The position numbers and the translations under genes are program-made. This document shows, piece after piece, positions 56,574 through 63,208 of a stretch of DNA of 64,000 bases (the stretch's first letter is position 1; each line of letters opens with the position of its first letter). The DNA lies in assembly GCF_900116365.1 (NCBI RefSeq), contig NZ_FPAG01000005.1, forward strand, positions 62,001-126,000. Reading direction: 5' to 3'. This stretch comes from Zhouia amylolytica. Its GTDB lineage: Bacteria > Bacteroidota > Bacteroidia > Flavobacteriales > Flavobacteriaceae. The notes below the pieces were generated by a model that saw nothing but the letters and a program-made list of their open reading frames with translations, was not told the origin of the DNA and ran no database searches.

Positions 56574-56882
56574 GTGCTAAACCACACAACTACTCATAGC
56601 CAAGACCGTTGGCAACTAGCTGAAAACAAAAAATCATTGAGAAAAACCACTTACATAGTAGCTTTAATTTTATTAATAATTGGAATTCCATTATTTGAAT
56701 TTATGGCTTTCAACTCAATGGTTAGTTTGAAATACGAAACACGTGAATTAACTGATTGCATTTCGCTGGTTTCTGGAAATAACTTGTGTCGAGCAATAAA
56801 AACATTTCACGATTTGGCAATAGTTTGCACACTGACTTTTATCGGACTTTTAATTTACCGCCAACGGATTTTGAAAAATTAA
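56574..56882 (+). CDS. Hypothetical two-helix membrane protein
   Basis: Up to 102 aa from GTG, but its first 20-25 codons cover an attC-like core, so a later start (e.g. TTG at LRKTTYIVALIL) is more likely. Hydrophobic segments TTYIVALILLIIGIPLFEFM and HDLAIVCTLTFIGLLIY frame a loop with two cysteines (DCISLVSGNNLCRA). Unknown family. Confidence 0.45.
   Translation: MLNHTTTHSQDRWQLAENKKSLRKTTYIVALILLIIGIPLFEFMAFNSMVSLKYETRELTDCISLVSGNNLCRAIKTFHDLAIVCTLTFIGLLIYRQRILKN
56597..56618 (+). repeat. attC-like core in the amidohydrolase insert
   Basis: CATAGCCAAGACCGTTGGCA nearly matches the DUF1254 cassette core CATAGCCAAACCGTTGGCA. Preceded by ACACAACTACT. Same orientation as the genes it separates. 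Confidence 0.5.
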
Positions 56883-56976
56883 GAATTTTAACCAAAGTAT
56901 TGGCCATATTCATCCTAATATAAAACAATACACCGATCTAAAGGTTGGCTTCCTTAATTGAGAGGCTTTTGATTGT

Positions 56977-57016
56977 TTTTGTTGTTTGAGCCGATTAATG
57001 TTTTTAATCGGCTCAA
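56977..57016 (+). repeat. 40-bp direct repeat, right copy, with hairpin
   Basis: Same sequence as 55,072-55,111, about 1.9 kb apart. The TTGAGCCGATTAA / TTAATCGGCTCAA hairpin is repeated, here just ahead of fic. Confidence 0.8.
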
Positions 57017-57030
57017 ATAATTGTTATATT

Positions 57031-57061
57031 TGAGCCGAAAATTAGGTGTAATCGGCTCATG
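57031..57061 (+). promoter_or_regulatory. Palindromic operator overlapping the Fic start codon
   Basis: TGAGCCGA ... TCGGCTCA, 8-bp arms separated by 13 nt; the second arm's final A is the first base of the ATG. The same half sites occur in the two 40-bp repeats. Suggests autoregulation by the HTH of the Fic protein. Confidence 0.55.
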
Positions 57062-58159
57062 AAATACAATTGGGAACATAAAAACTGGCCAGAATTTAAT
57101 TATAACCCCTCGGTTATTGATCAACTTGTTATTGAGTTTGCATCTGAATCAGGAGAGGTAAAAGGCATTATGGAAGGACTTCCTGATAATTTTAAACAGG
57201 AGGCTGTACTCCAGTTTATGATTGATGAGGCGATGAAAACCTCTGAAATAGAAGGGGAATATTATAGCAGACATGATGTGATGTCCTCCATAAAAAATAG
57301 ATTGGGGTTGCAGGTAGAGCATAAATTTATCAAGGATAAGAATGCCAGGGGTATAGGAGAGTTAATGGTGGAGGTACAACAGGATTTCGCAAAACCGCTA
57401 TCTGCAAAGCTTATTAAATCCTGGCATACTATTCTATTTGATAATGACAGGTTTATAAATAAAGGTCAATACAGAACTGGAGACGAACCCATGGTCATCG
57501 TCTCAGGACGATACGGAAAGGAAGAAATTCACTATCAGGCCCCTCCTTCGACCAAGGTTCCTTCTGAAATGAAAAGATTTGTCGATTGGTACGAGAATTT
57601 TAAGATTCGCTCTAAAGACTTAAAAAGCGCGCTAATAAAAACAGCCATCGCGCATCTTTATTTCGAATCGATACACCCCTTCGAAGATGGAAATGGTAGA
57701 ATAGGTAGAGCCATTGCTGAGAAGTGTCTTTCTGAAGCCTTAGGAAGACCCATTGTTATGAGTCTGTCAACAGTCATAGAGCATGATAAGAAAACATATT
57801 ATGATGCATTAAAACAAGCACAGAGAACTCTTGATCTAACCCCATGGATACTTTATTTCACACAAACCATTTTAATGGCTCAAAACCATGCTAAAAAGTT
57901 GATTCGCTTTACCCTTCGTAAGGCTACATTTTTAGATGCTCATAGTCAAGTTTTAAATGAGCGACAACGTAAGGTGATCCTTAAAATACTGGACAAAGGA
58001 CTTGACGGTTTTAAGGGCGGAATGACAGCAAAAAAATATATTTCCATCGCTAAAACTTCCAAAGCCACTGCAACCCGGGATTTACAGGACTTGGTGGATA
58101 AAGGGGTGTTTATTCTAAAAGGGGCAGGTAGAAGCACCTATTACGAATTGAAATTCTAA
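57059..58159 (+). CDS. Fic family protein with inhibitory helix and C-terminal HTH
   Basis: 366 aa. N-terminal DUF4172-like part with TSEIEGEYY, the (S/T)xxxE(G/N) helix that inhibits Fic in class II proteins (about residues 60-66). Fic core HPFEDGNGRIGRAIAEK (HPFxxGNGRxxR intact, so active). C-terminal winged-helix (GMTAKKYISIAKTSKATATR DLQDLV). Adds AMP or another nucleotide to target proteins. Start fixed by the operator-overlapping ATG. Confidence 0.9.
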   Translation: MKYNWEHKNWPEFNYNPSVIDQLVIEFASESGEVKGIMEGLPDNFKQEAVLQFMIDEAMKTSEIEGEYYSRHDVMSSIKNRLGLQVEHKFIKDKNARGIGELMVEVQQDFAKPLSAKLIKSWHTILFDNDRFINKGQYRTGDEPMVIVSGRYGKEEIHYQAPPSTKVPSEMKRFVDWYENFKIRSKDLKSALIKTAIAHLYFESIHPFEDGNGRIGRAIAEKCLSEALGRPIVMSLSTVIEHDKKTYYDALKQAQRTLDLTPWILYFTQTILMAQNHAKKLIRFTLRKATFLDAHSQVLNERQRKVILKILDKGLDGFKGGMTAKKYISIAKTSKATATRDLQDLVDKGVFILKGAGRSTYYELKF

Positions 58160-58198
58160 AGATTTTTAATGGTTGTCCTTTTTGGATGTCCAAAGGCG

Positions 58199-58804
58199 TT
58201 ATGGTTTTTCAAACTCCGGACAATCCAATCGAATTTCTGATGTGGACAGGGGTTTCTCCATTAAATTACAATAGTGACCCTGTTTTTCTTTTTGGTAGAA
58301 TTTGCAACCATAGCAGGTACGTTGTACTTGTAATATCCCCGATCTATTTAGTTTGTAGATTAAGGTGCTGAGGGTTTCAAATAAAGCTTCCAGTTGCTTT
58401 TTATCTAAATATTCAATCTGGCCTTGCAGGGGTGTGATAAAGTCCGCAGCTTCTTCAACAAGTTGCTTTCCGCTTTGAGATAATTGAATTGAATAACTCC
58501 TGTTATCTGAAGAGGAATAATCTTTAATAAGATATCCTTTTTTATCCAAAGCCCTAACTGCATCACTTACCGTAGGCTTGGTAATGTTGAATTCTTTGGC
58601 TAAATGACTCACATTACACAAGGACTCCTTATGATTGTGTATAAATACCAGTAACTGAATTTGTATGGGACTTATGCCTAATACCTTAGCCTTATCCCAC
58701 AAAAGGGTTTTAAATACTTCAGAGATACGTTCTAGTCCTATGACTACTTTACCTGAAATACTTTGGTCTTGATACTCGGGATCGAAGATGTTTTTATGCT
58801 TCAT
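58199..58804 (-). CDS. MarR-family regulator with C-terminal Cys cluster
   Basis: 201 aa from MKHKNIFDPEYQ; an in-frame ATG upstream runs through the operator and is rejected. Winged helix: VSHLAKEFNITKPTVSDAVR, KGYLIKDYSSSDNRSYSI. The C-terminal tail CYGCKFYQKEKQGHYC plus RLDCPEF has four cysteines (C-x2-C-x10-C-x14-C), a likely Fe-S or zinc site for redox sensing. Divergence is absent: it is downstream of the thioredoxin-like gene on the same strand, each with its own palindrome. Confidence 0.88.
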   Translation of the reverse strand: MKHKNIFDPEYQDQSISGKVVIGLERISEVFKTLLWDKAKVLGISPIQIQLLVFIHNHKESLCNVSHLAKEFNITKPTVSDAVRALDKKGYLIKDYSSSDNRSYSIQLSQSGKQLVEEAADFITPLQGQIEYLDKKQLEALFETLSTLIYKLNRSGILQVQRTCYGCKFYQKEKQGHYCNLMEKPLSTSEIRLDCPEFEKP

Positions 58805-58848
58805 AATTAACCTGCCGAAAAAAGATCCGGCAGGTAAAATTACTAAAT

Positions 58849-58873
58849 TATATGTTAGGAATCCTAACATATA
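58849..58873 (-). promoter_or_regulatory. MarR operator in front of the MarR gene
   Basis: Perfect palindrome TATATGTTAGGA-A-TCCTAACATATA. Shares TTAGGAxTCCTAA with the site before the thioredoxin-like gene. Between it and the MarR ATG lies a CCTGCCG/CGGCAGG hairpin (58,811-58,834). Confidence 0.75.
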
Positions 58874-58885
58874 GGGTTGAAAAAA

Positions 58886-59119
58886 TTAGTTTTTAAGATC
58901 TTCTAAACTAGCCCCAAAGTTAATGTGAAGCACATGACCATTGGGAGTAAGTACTGCCGGAACTGATTTAACTCCGGCTTTTTCAGCCTCTGGAATTTTA
59001 GCGGTTTGCTCTCCCAAATGAATAATGTCTAGTTGATCTTTTCCAATAAGCTCAATAAGATCATTCTCGGCACTGATACATACCGGACATCCTGCGTGAT
59101 AAAAAATTGATTTTGGCAT
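58886..59119 (-). CDS. Thioredoxin/glutaredoxin-like protein
   Basis: 77 aa. Redox motif GCPVC (C11/C14), cis-Pro region VKSVPAVLTPNGH. Cytoplasmic; compact glutaredoxin-like fold. Carried ahead of the MarR regulator gene, 82 nt apart, with the operator between; likely regulated by it in response to redox or electrophile stress. Confidence 0.85.
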   Translation of the reverse strand: MPKSIFYHAGCPVCISAENDLIELIGKDQLDIIHLGEQTAKIPEAEKAGVKSVPAVLTPNGHVLHINFGASLEDLKN

Positions 59120-59162
59120 TGTTTTAATATTTATTGGTTAATAATAAAGATGTGTACAAATA

Positions 59163-59181
59163 TAGTTAGGATTCCTAACTA
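59163..59181 (-). promoter_or_regulatory. MarR operator in front of the thioredoxin-like gene
   Basis: TAGTTAGGA-T-TCCTAACTA palindrome 44 nt before the start codon; matches the operator at the MarR gene. Confidence 0.75.
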
Positions 59182-59217
59182 AATGAAATTAAATATCATT
59201 TTTAACAGTTTTGCTTT

Positions 59218-59409
59218 TTAATCAACCTTAATATATCTGATCGCCTTTCTGGGCAAATACTTCTTGGGTATTTGCGCATCGAAGGCCTGAACATTTAAAG
59301 GTTTATTCTTATCAATTTTAAGGGGTTTATAATAAAAGAAGCCTTTTGTAGTTTTTTGGGACCACAAAAAACAAGGTAGGCTATAAGGGATTCTACTTAT
59401 GATGCCCAT
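59218..59409 (-). CDS. Hypothetical basic small protein
   Basis: 63 aa, basic (FYYKPLKIDKNKPLNVQAF, KKYLPRKAIRYIKVD), no membrane segment. No family recognised; coding is plausible but unproven. Confidence 0.35.
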   Translation of the reverse strand: MGIISRIPYSLPCFLWSQKTTKGFFYYKPLKIDKNKPLNVQAFDAQIPKKYLPRKAIRYIKVD

Positions 59410-59709
59410 GGCTTTTCTCGTTTAACTTTCCGTACACTCTAGCGCCCTGGGATCAGAAAGAATTCCTAATACCCTATGGAACCCGTCAAGACTATACAAA
59501 GTTTTACCGGCCAATAAGGTTTCTACGGCCTTGTTTTTAGCCCTTTGGTAAAAACCTGCGTTGCAGAAACTCCTGATTGCCCGCTTAAAGTCTTGACAAA
59601 ACCCACTGATTTTATAATGCTACGCATGCAAAAGGACAAACAAACACCCCTTAAAATCTACTGGTTTTTGTAGGTCTGGGGCAGTATTAATCTTTTAAAA
59701 TTTTTAATC
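59410..59709. other. Intergenic region before the truncated ssb
   Basis: 300 nt with no gene or strong hairpin seen; presumably holds the ssb promoter. Confidence 0.5.
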
Positions 59710-59925
59710 ATGAGTACATTAAGAAACAAAGTGCAGTTAATTGGAAATGTAGGACAGGATCCTGTAATTACCACCCTTGAAAGTGGTAAAAAAGTGGCGA
59801 AGGTTTCACTGGCCACCAATGAACATTACACCAATTCCAAAGGAGAAAAAGTAACCGATACCCAATGGCACCACGTCGTTGACCATTTGCGACATCGAAT
59901 TAACCGCCCAAAAGCCACTGCCTAA
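59710..59925 (+). pseudogene. ssb: Truncated single-stranded DNA-binding protein
   Basis: First 57 residues are a normal SSB OB-fold start (LRNKVQLIGNVGQDPVITTL, KVAKVSLATNEHYTNSKGEK, TDTQWHHVV). After about 59,880 the sequence turns into DHLRHRINRPKATA and stops. The intact ssb 300 nt on keeps going TYWHPVVVKNGLVKVVENYI at the same place. So a foreign segment joined the gene here. Confidence 0.85.
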
Positions 59926-60163
59926 GGGCTATCCCGTAAATCCAGCCTCTTTTGGAGACTACATAAGGCAGTACCGAATGGCACATTGCTATTCTGCTTT
60001 TGAATTGTCTTTAGAGCTCGATGTTTATGAATCAACTATATACAAATGGGAGTATGGCAAAACCAAACCCACTCCAAACAACATTAAAAAAATAATCGAA
60101 TTTATGGGCTATGACCCACGAATTCATAATCCTTTAAAAATTGAAAATTATGAACTCACTTAA
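59879..60163 (+). CDS. HTH domain protein fragment at the ssb junction
   Basis: Open frame of 94 aa from TTG, or about 61 aa from the ATG at 59,978. ICDIELTAQKPLPKGYP then NPASFGDYIRQYRM and an HTH (FELSLELDVYESTIYKWEYG). The stretch before the ATG matches the usual N-terminal part of this HTH family, so it looks cut at the junction. Its end overlaps the next ssb start. Confidence 0.6.
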   Translation: MTICDIELTAQKPLPKGYPVNPASFGDYIRQYRMAHCYSAFELSLELDVYESTIYKWEYGKTKPTPNNIKKIIEFMGYDPRIHNPLKIENYELT

Positions 60164-60482
60164 AAATAAAGTACAACTTATAGGTAGATTAGGACAAGAT
60201 CCAGAAATTATCACTTTTGAAGATGGTGGTAAAATAGCAAGATTTAATTTGGCAACAGATGACAGCTATAAAGACAAACAAGGAAACAAGATAGAGCGTA
60301 CCTACTGGCATCCAGTAGTAGTAAAAAATGGTCTTGTGAAAGTTGTTGAAAATTACATTACCAAAGGAAAAGAAATTGCTATTGAAGGTAAATTAACAAA
60401 TCGCTCTTGGGATGACAATGAAGGGAAAAAGCATTATGTAACCGAAGTCGTTGTTAATGAGTTACTAATGCTAGGAAAATAA
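60150..60482 (+). CDS. ssb: Single-stranded DNA-binding protein (intact)
   Basis: 110 aa from MNSLKNKVQLIGRLGQDPEI; the upstream ATG three codons earlier is less likely. Full OB fold (KIARFNLATDDSYKDKQGNK, TYWHPVVVKNGLVKVVENYI, GKEIAIEGKLTNRSW) but lacks the acidic C-terminal tail of housekeeping SSB, as in element-encoded forms. Probably for transfer or replication of the mobile segment. Confidence 0.9.
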   Translation: MNSLKNKVQLIGRLGQDPEIITFEDGGKIARFNLATDDSYKDKQGNKIERTYWHPVVVKNGLVKVVENYITKGKEIAIEGKLTNRSWDDNEGKKHYVTEVVVNELLMLGK

Positions 60483-60543
60483 ATATAACTCTTTCATTAT
60501 TTTTCTTAAATGATATAATTAATCTGTTGAACAATTAATTATT

Positions 60544-60617
60544 AAGATTTAAGACTAAAAATAGGCATCAGATGATTTATGTTCAACTCTTAAATCTTTA
60601 TTCTGATGTCTATTTTT
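60544..60617 (+). promoter_or_regulatory. Two overlapping, mutually exclusive RNA stems
   Basis: AAGATTTAAG (60544-60553) pairs with CTTAAATCTT (60589-60598). AAAAATAGGCATCAGA (60557-60572) pairs with TCTGATGTCTATTTTT (60602-60617), 16 bp with one G-U. The order a-b-a'-b' with 2- and 3-nt linkers cannot form both at once. Stem b ends in a T run 13 nt before the next ATG. An attenuator-like switch is possible. Confidence 0.5.
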
Positions 60618-60630
60618 GGTTAAACCAATT

Positions 60631-60870
60631 ATGAATAAAACACAGGAATTTATAAAAGTTAATGAAGACCATTGGGAATGTTTATGTGGAAATGACACTA
60701 TGGACATAGGTTTCTTCCCATGTGATAACAAAGGGGATTGTAAAGAACCAGATTCGTCTTGGGAAGGTTTATATTCTTGTCAAAAATGTGGTCGTATTAT
60801 TGAGCCTGAAACTTATAAAGTAATAGGTATTAACAGCAATGCTAAAAAATATGATGACTTTATAAATTAA
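60631..60870 (+). CDS. Zinc-ribbon-like small protein
   Basis: 79 aa from MNKTQEFIKVNEDHWE. Cysteine pairs CLCG, then CDNKGDC and CQKCG form a possible metal-binding ribbon. No family name. Preceded by overlapping stems and followed by a clear terminator, so it is a monocistronic unit. Confidence 0.65.
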   Translation: MNKTQEFIKVNEDHWECLCGNDTMDIGFFPCDNKGDCKEPDSSWEGLYSCQKCGRIIEPETYKVIGINSNAKKYDDFIN

Positions 60871-60874
60871 TTAC

Positions 60875-60900
60875 AAAAGCACCCTTTTGGGTGCTTTAAA
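60875..60900 (+). terminator. Terminator of the zinc-ribbon gene
   Basis: AAAGCACCC-TTTT-GGGTGCTTT perfect hairpin right after the stop codon. Confidence 0.85.
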
Positions 60901-60922
60901 ATAAGAAATTAATAAAGAGGAA

Positions 60923-61432
60923 TTATAACCAATTATCTCGTCTAGTCTGTTTTTGAGCTTCTTCTTGAATTATTTGTTGCATTCTTATGTTATCTGGCAT
61001 GCGCTCGTTTGCGTTGTACTTTGGTATTGAAATTTCTTTTGTAGGGCGCAAAATTTGCGCCTTTGTTTTGTCGTTTTTTGCGTTGGGATATGTATTATTT
61101 TCAGAGTTATTTACTATCGAATAAAATATACGTTGAGCTTGTTTACGTTGCTTAGGAGTACTTAATGGAATCCCTCTGTAGTCAGTAAGGTAGATGAGGT
61201 TTTTCTCTATTAATTCATCCAAAGCATTTGTAACACTACGGTTGGACAGCCCTACTTTTGAAAATTGAGAATGAGAAATCCAATCTCTTTTTTTAGGATA
61301 TCCATTTTCATCACGCCACCCATAGGTGTTTCTAACAATTTTTAAATAGACTCTCACTGCTGAAGATGATATATCAGCCATTATTGAATCAAAAAAATCA
61401 TTTGGAACAGGCGTTGTTTTATTAAGCTTCAT
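60923..61432 (-). CDS. Phage replication protein O-like / Rep protein
   Basis: 169 aa from MKLNKTTPVPNDFFDSIMAD. The TPVPNxFFD start, VRVYLKIVRNTYGWRDENGY and WISHSQFSKVGLSNRSVTNA are typical of the winged-helix N-terminus of phage replication protein O. Acidic/polar tail. Likely initiates replication of the mobile segment. Start overlaps the end of the gene before it. Confidence 0.72.
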   Translation of the reverse strand: MKLNKTTPVPNDFFDSIMADISSSAVRVYLKIVRNTYGWRDENGYPKKRDWISHSQFSKVGLSNRSVTNALDELIEKNLIYLTDYRGIPLSTPKQRKQAQRIFYSIVNNSENNTYPNAKNDKTKAQILRPTKEISIPKYNANERMPDNIRMQQIIQEEAQKQTRRDNWL

Positions 61433-61631
61433 TGCTATCAAAATTAATAACTGGCAACTCGTCTTTATGACTAGGAAATATTAGAAAATCTGTTTCTGGT
61501 TGATGATATAATTGCAAAAACCAACCACCTTTTTCTGTTACCTTAATTACTCCAACCTTATGATAAAGTTTCTTTTCACCATTTACAGAAGTAATAGTTT
61601 TACGAGTACACACATTATAAAATTTTGTCAT
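61422..61631 (-). CDS. Hypothetical small protein upstream of the Rep-like gene
   Basis: 69 aa (TKFYNVCTRKTITSVNGEKK, GWFLQLYHQPETDFLIFPSH). Strand-rich, no membrane part. Overlaps the Rep-like gene by 11 nt and must be co-transcribed with it. Family unknown. Confidence 0.6.
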   Translation of the reverse strand: MTKFYNVCTRKTITSVNGEKKLYHKVGVIKVTEKGGWFLQLYHQPETDFLIFPSHKDELPVINFDSNEA

Positions 61632-61808
61632 GTTTAATATTTAATTTATGTACTACAACCTTAGGGAAAACCCAATATTGTTATTTCTAAGTTGCTTGTA
61701 GATTAAGAGAGTTTTGCGACAGGTATGTCAGACAAGAGGTGTTGTGCGACGTTACTAATATTTTTTATGCAACCCTATTCTGGGTTGCTGGCATTACTCT
61801 GATAATTG

Positions 61809-61828
61809 GTGGTAACTTAAATATAAAG
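61809..61828 (+). repeat. 20-bp inverted repeat, left copy (recombinase flank)
   Basis: GTGGTAACTTAAATATAAAG; its exact reverse complement lies at 62,975-62,994, so the pair brackets the tyrosine recombinase gene. In the surrounding gap (61,632-61,942) no gene is seen. Confidence 0.85.
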
Positions 61829-61908
61829 TATTTACTTTATAATAAAGCACCTTATCGATAACAATATTCATAGTTGAAAGTACTGATATAATTATATTCT
61901 GGTTTTAT

Positions 61909-61941
61909 AAAAAAAGCAATCAATTGTAGATTGCTTTTTTA
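61909..61941 (-). terminator. Terminator of the tyrosine recombinase gene
   Basis: AAAAAAGCAATC-AATTGTA-GATTGCTTTTTT: stem with poly-A and poly-T ends, usable on both strands, touching the recombinase stop codon. Confidence 0.85.
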
Positions 61942-61942
61942 T

Positions 61943-62824
61943 CTATGCTGTTTTAAGATATCTGCTGGCGACACTTTTATATCGCTCACTAGATAGTTGC
62001 ATATAATGAAAACTAGACTCGGGCTTAACGTGTCTTAGTATCGCCGAAACATCACGCACACTTCCCCCTTGGTCAAGTATATAATTTGCTTTTCCATGCC
62101 TAAAGGAGTGAGGCGTGATGTTTTTTTCTATTGAAGCTAACTCCGATAATTCTTTTATCCATCTTTGTAAACTTCTAACGTTAAAAGGTTTTCCTGTTTT
62201 TCGATTGATAAATAATTCTTCGGCAGTAGTTTCCATACATAGTCTTATGCCTAAATATTTATTTAATAGTTCATTGGTGTCATATCCCCAAACTACTAAA
62301 TTATAGCGCATACTTTTTCTGCTTCTAACCTTGGCGGTTCTTAAACCATCTGTACTTTGAGAACTGATGGATGATAGTTTTATATCTATCAATTCGCTTA
62401 TTCTCATTCCAGTATCCCAAAGTAAATTGAGTACTAGCTTTTTCTGTAAATCGCTTAAATAATTTTCATCTAGAAGATCATTCATATCTTCAAAATCTTC
62501 TCTTGTTACAATGTCCTTATCGGGATTAATAAATCGTACTGGGATTATTTCTTTAGGATTAAAGTTAGTTTCTCTTCTTCCATGCCAGAAATAAAAGAAA
62601 TTTCTTAAAATTCTAGCGGAGTAAGCTATGGTTGCTGGACTGTAGTGAGGCTCCATGCTTTTATGGTAAGCTACCACATCATCACCTGAAATATCACATA
62701 AACATGATTTAGGCATTATAAAACTAATAAAGTGTTCAAGTCTTACTTTGTACCGAGAGTATGCTACGGTTGTGTGAGATTTTTTCCAATCTAAATAAAT
62801 CTGTATTGCTTTGTCTATTGTCAT
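61943..62824 (-). CDS. XerC/D-type tyrosine recombinase
   Basis: 293 aa from MTIDKAIQIYLDWKK; the ten residues before it come from an unlikely start. SAM-like core-binding N-terminus, catalytic Arg in LLWDTGMRISELIDI, HSFRHGKANYILDQ, and ILRHVKPESSFHYMQ with the nucleophile Tyr. All catalytic positions look present. Different lineage from the 12.9-kb integrase. It lies inside a pair of perfect inverted repeats, suggesting an invertase rather than an integrase. Confidence 0.88.
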   Translation of the reverse strand: MTIDKAIQIYLDWKKSHTTVAYSRYKVRLEHFISFIMPKSCLCDISGDDVVAYHKSMEPHYSPATIAYSARILRNFFYFWHGRRETNFNPKEIIPVRFINPDKDIVTREDFEDMNDLLDENYLSDLQKKLVLNLLWDTGMRISELIDIKLSSISSQSTDGLRTAKVRSRKSMRYNLVVWGYDTNELLNKYLGIRLCMETTAEELFINRKTGKPFNVRSLQRWIKELSELASIEKNITPHSFRHGKANYILDQGGSVRDVSAILRHVKPESSFHYMQLSSERYKSVASRYLKTA

Positions 62825-62835
62825 ATTAAAACATA

Positions 62836-62868
62836 AAAGACCCACCAAAAGCAATCTAGTGGGTCTTT
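62836..62868. terminator. Hairpin in the recombinase leader
   Basis: AAAGACCCAC / GTGGGTCTTT 10-bp perfect stem, 13-nt loop, A and T flanks on both sides; 12 nt before the recombinase start. Terminator or attenuator. Confidence 0.65.
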
Positions 62869-62974
62869 CATATAACCTAAATCAAAAAAGACCAGGCTAA
62901 TGATTACACCACATTGTTGCTTTAGCTTGCATTTTAAAGTGCAAGCGACCCTTTCGGGCAATGTTGGGGTTTCT

Positions 62975-62994
62975 TTATATTTAAGTTACCACTA
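62975..62994 (-). repeat. 20-bp inverted repeat, right copy (recombinase flank)
   Basis: Exact reverse complement of 61,809-61,828. The next ATPase gene begins about 215 nt further on, so an inversion would change what faces that gene. No gene seen between 62,869 and 63,208. Confidence 0.85.
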
Positions 62995-63208
62995 TAAGTG
63001 TATATCATAATAAAATTGTAGGCAAGGTTTATGTTGTTACCCTACCAATGAGTACTACTGGTAGTTTCTTTTCAGTAATGGTATAATTGAGTTAAGAATA
63101 GATATTTTTTCTAACCAGATAGTTATTTAAGCGTATCATAACTCCTCATACAGAAACAGTTCTTTTTCCACAAATGAATATTTAAAATTTAACCCTTCCC
63201 TTTTTAGT

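Noticed and set aside
60544-60617. H-type pseudoknot formed by both stems
   Set aside because: A 2-nt linker cannot cross a 16-bp stem, so mutually exclusive pairing is more likely.
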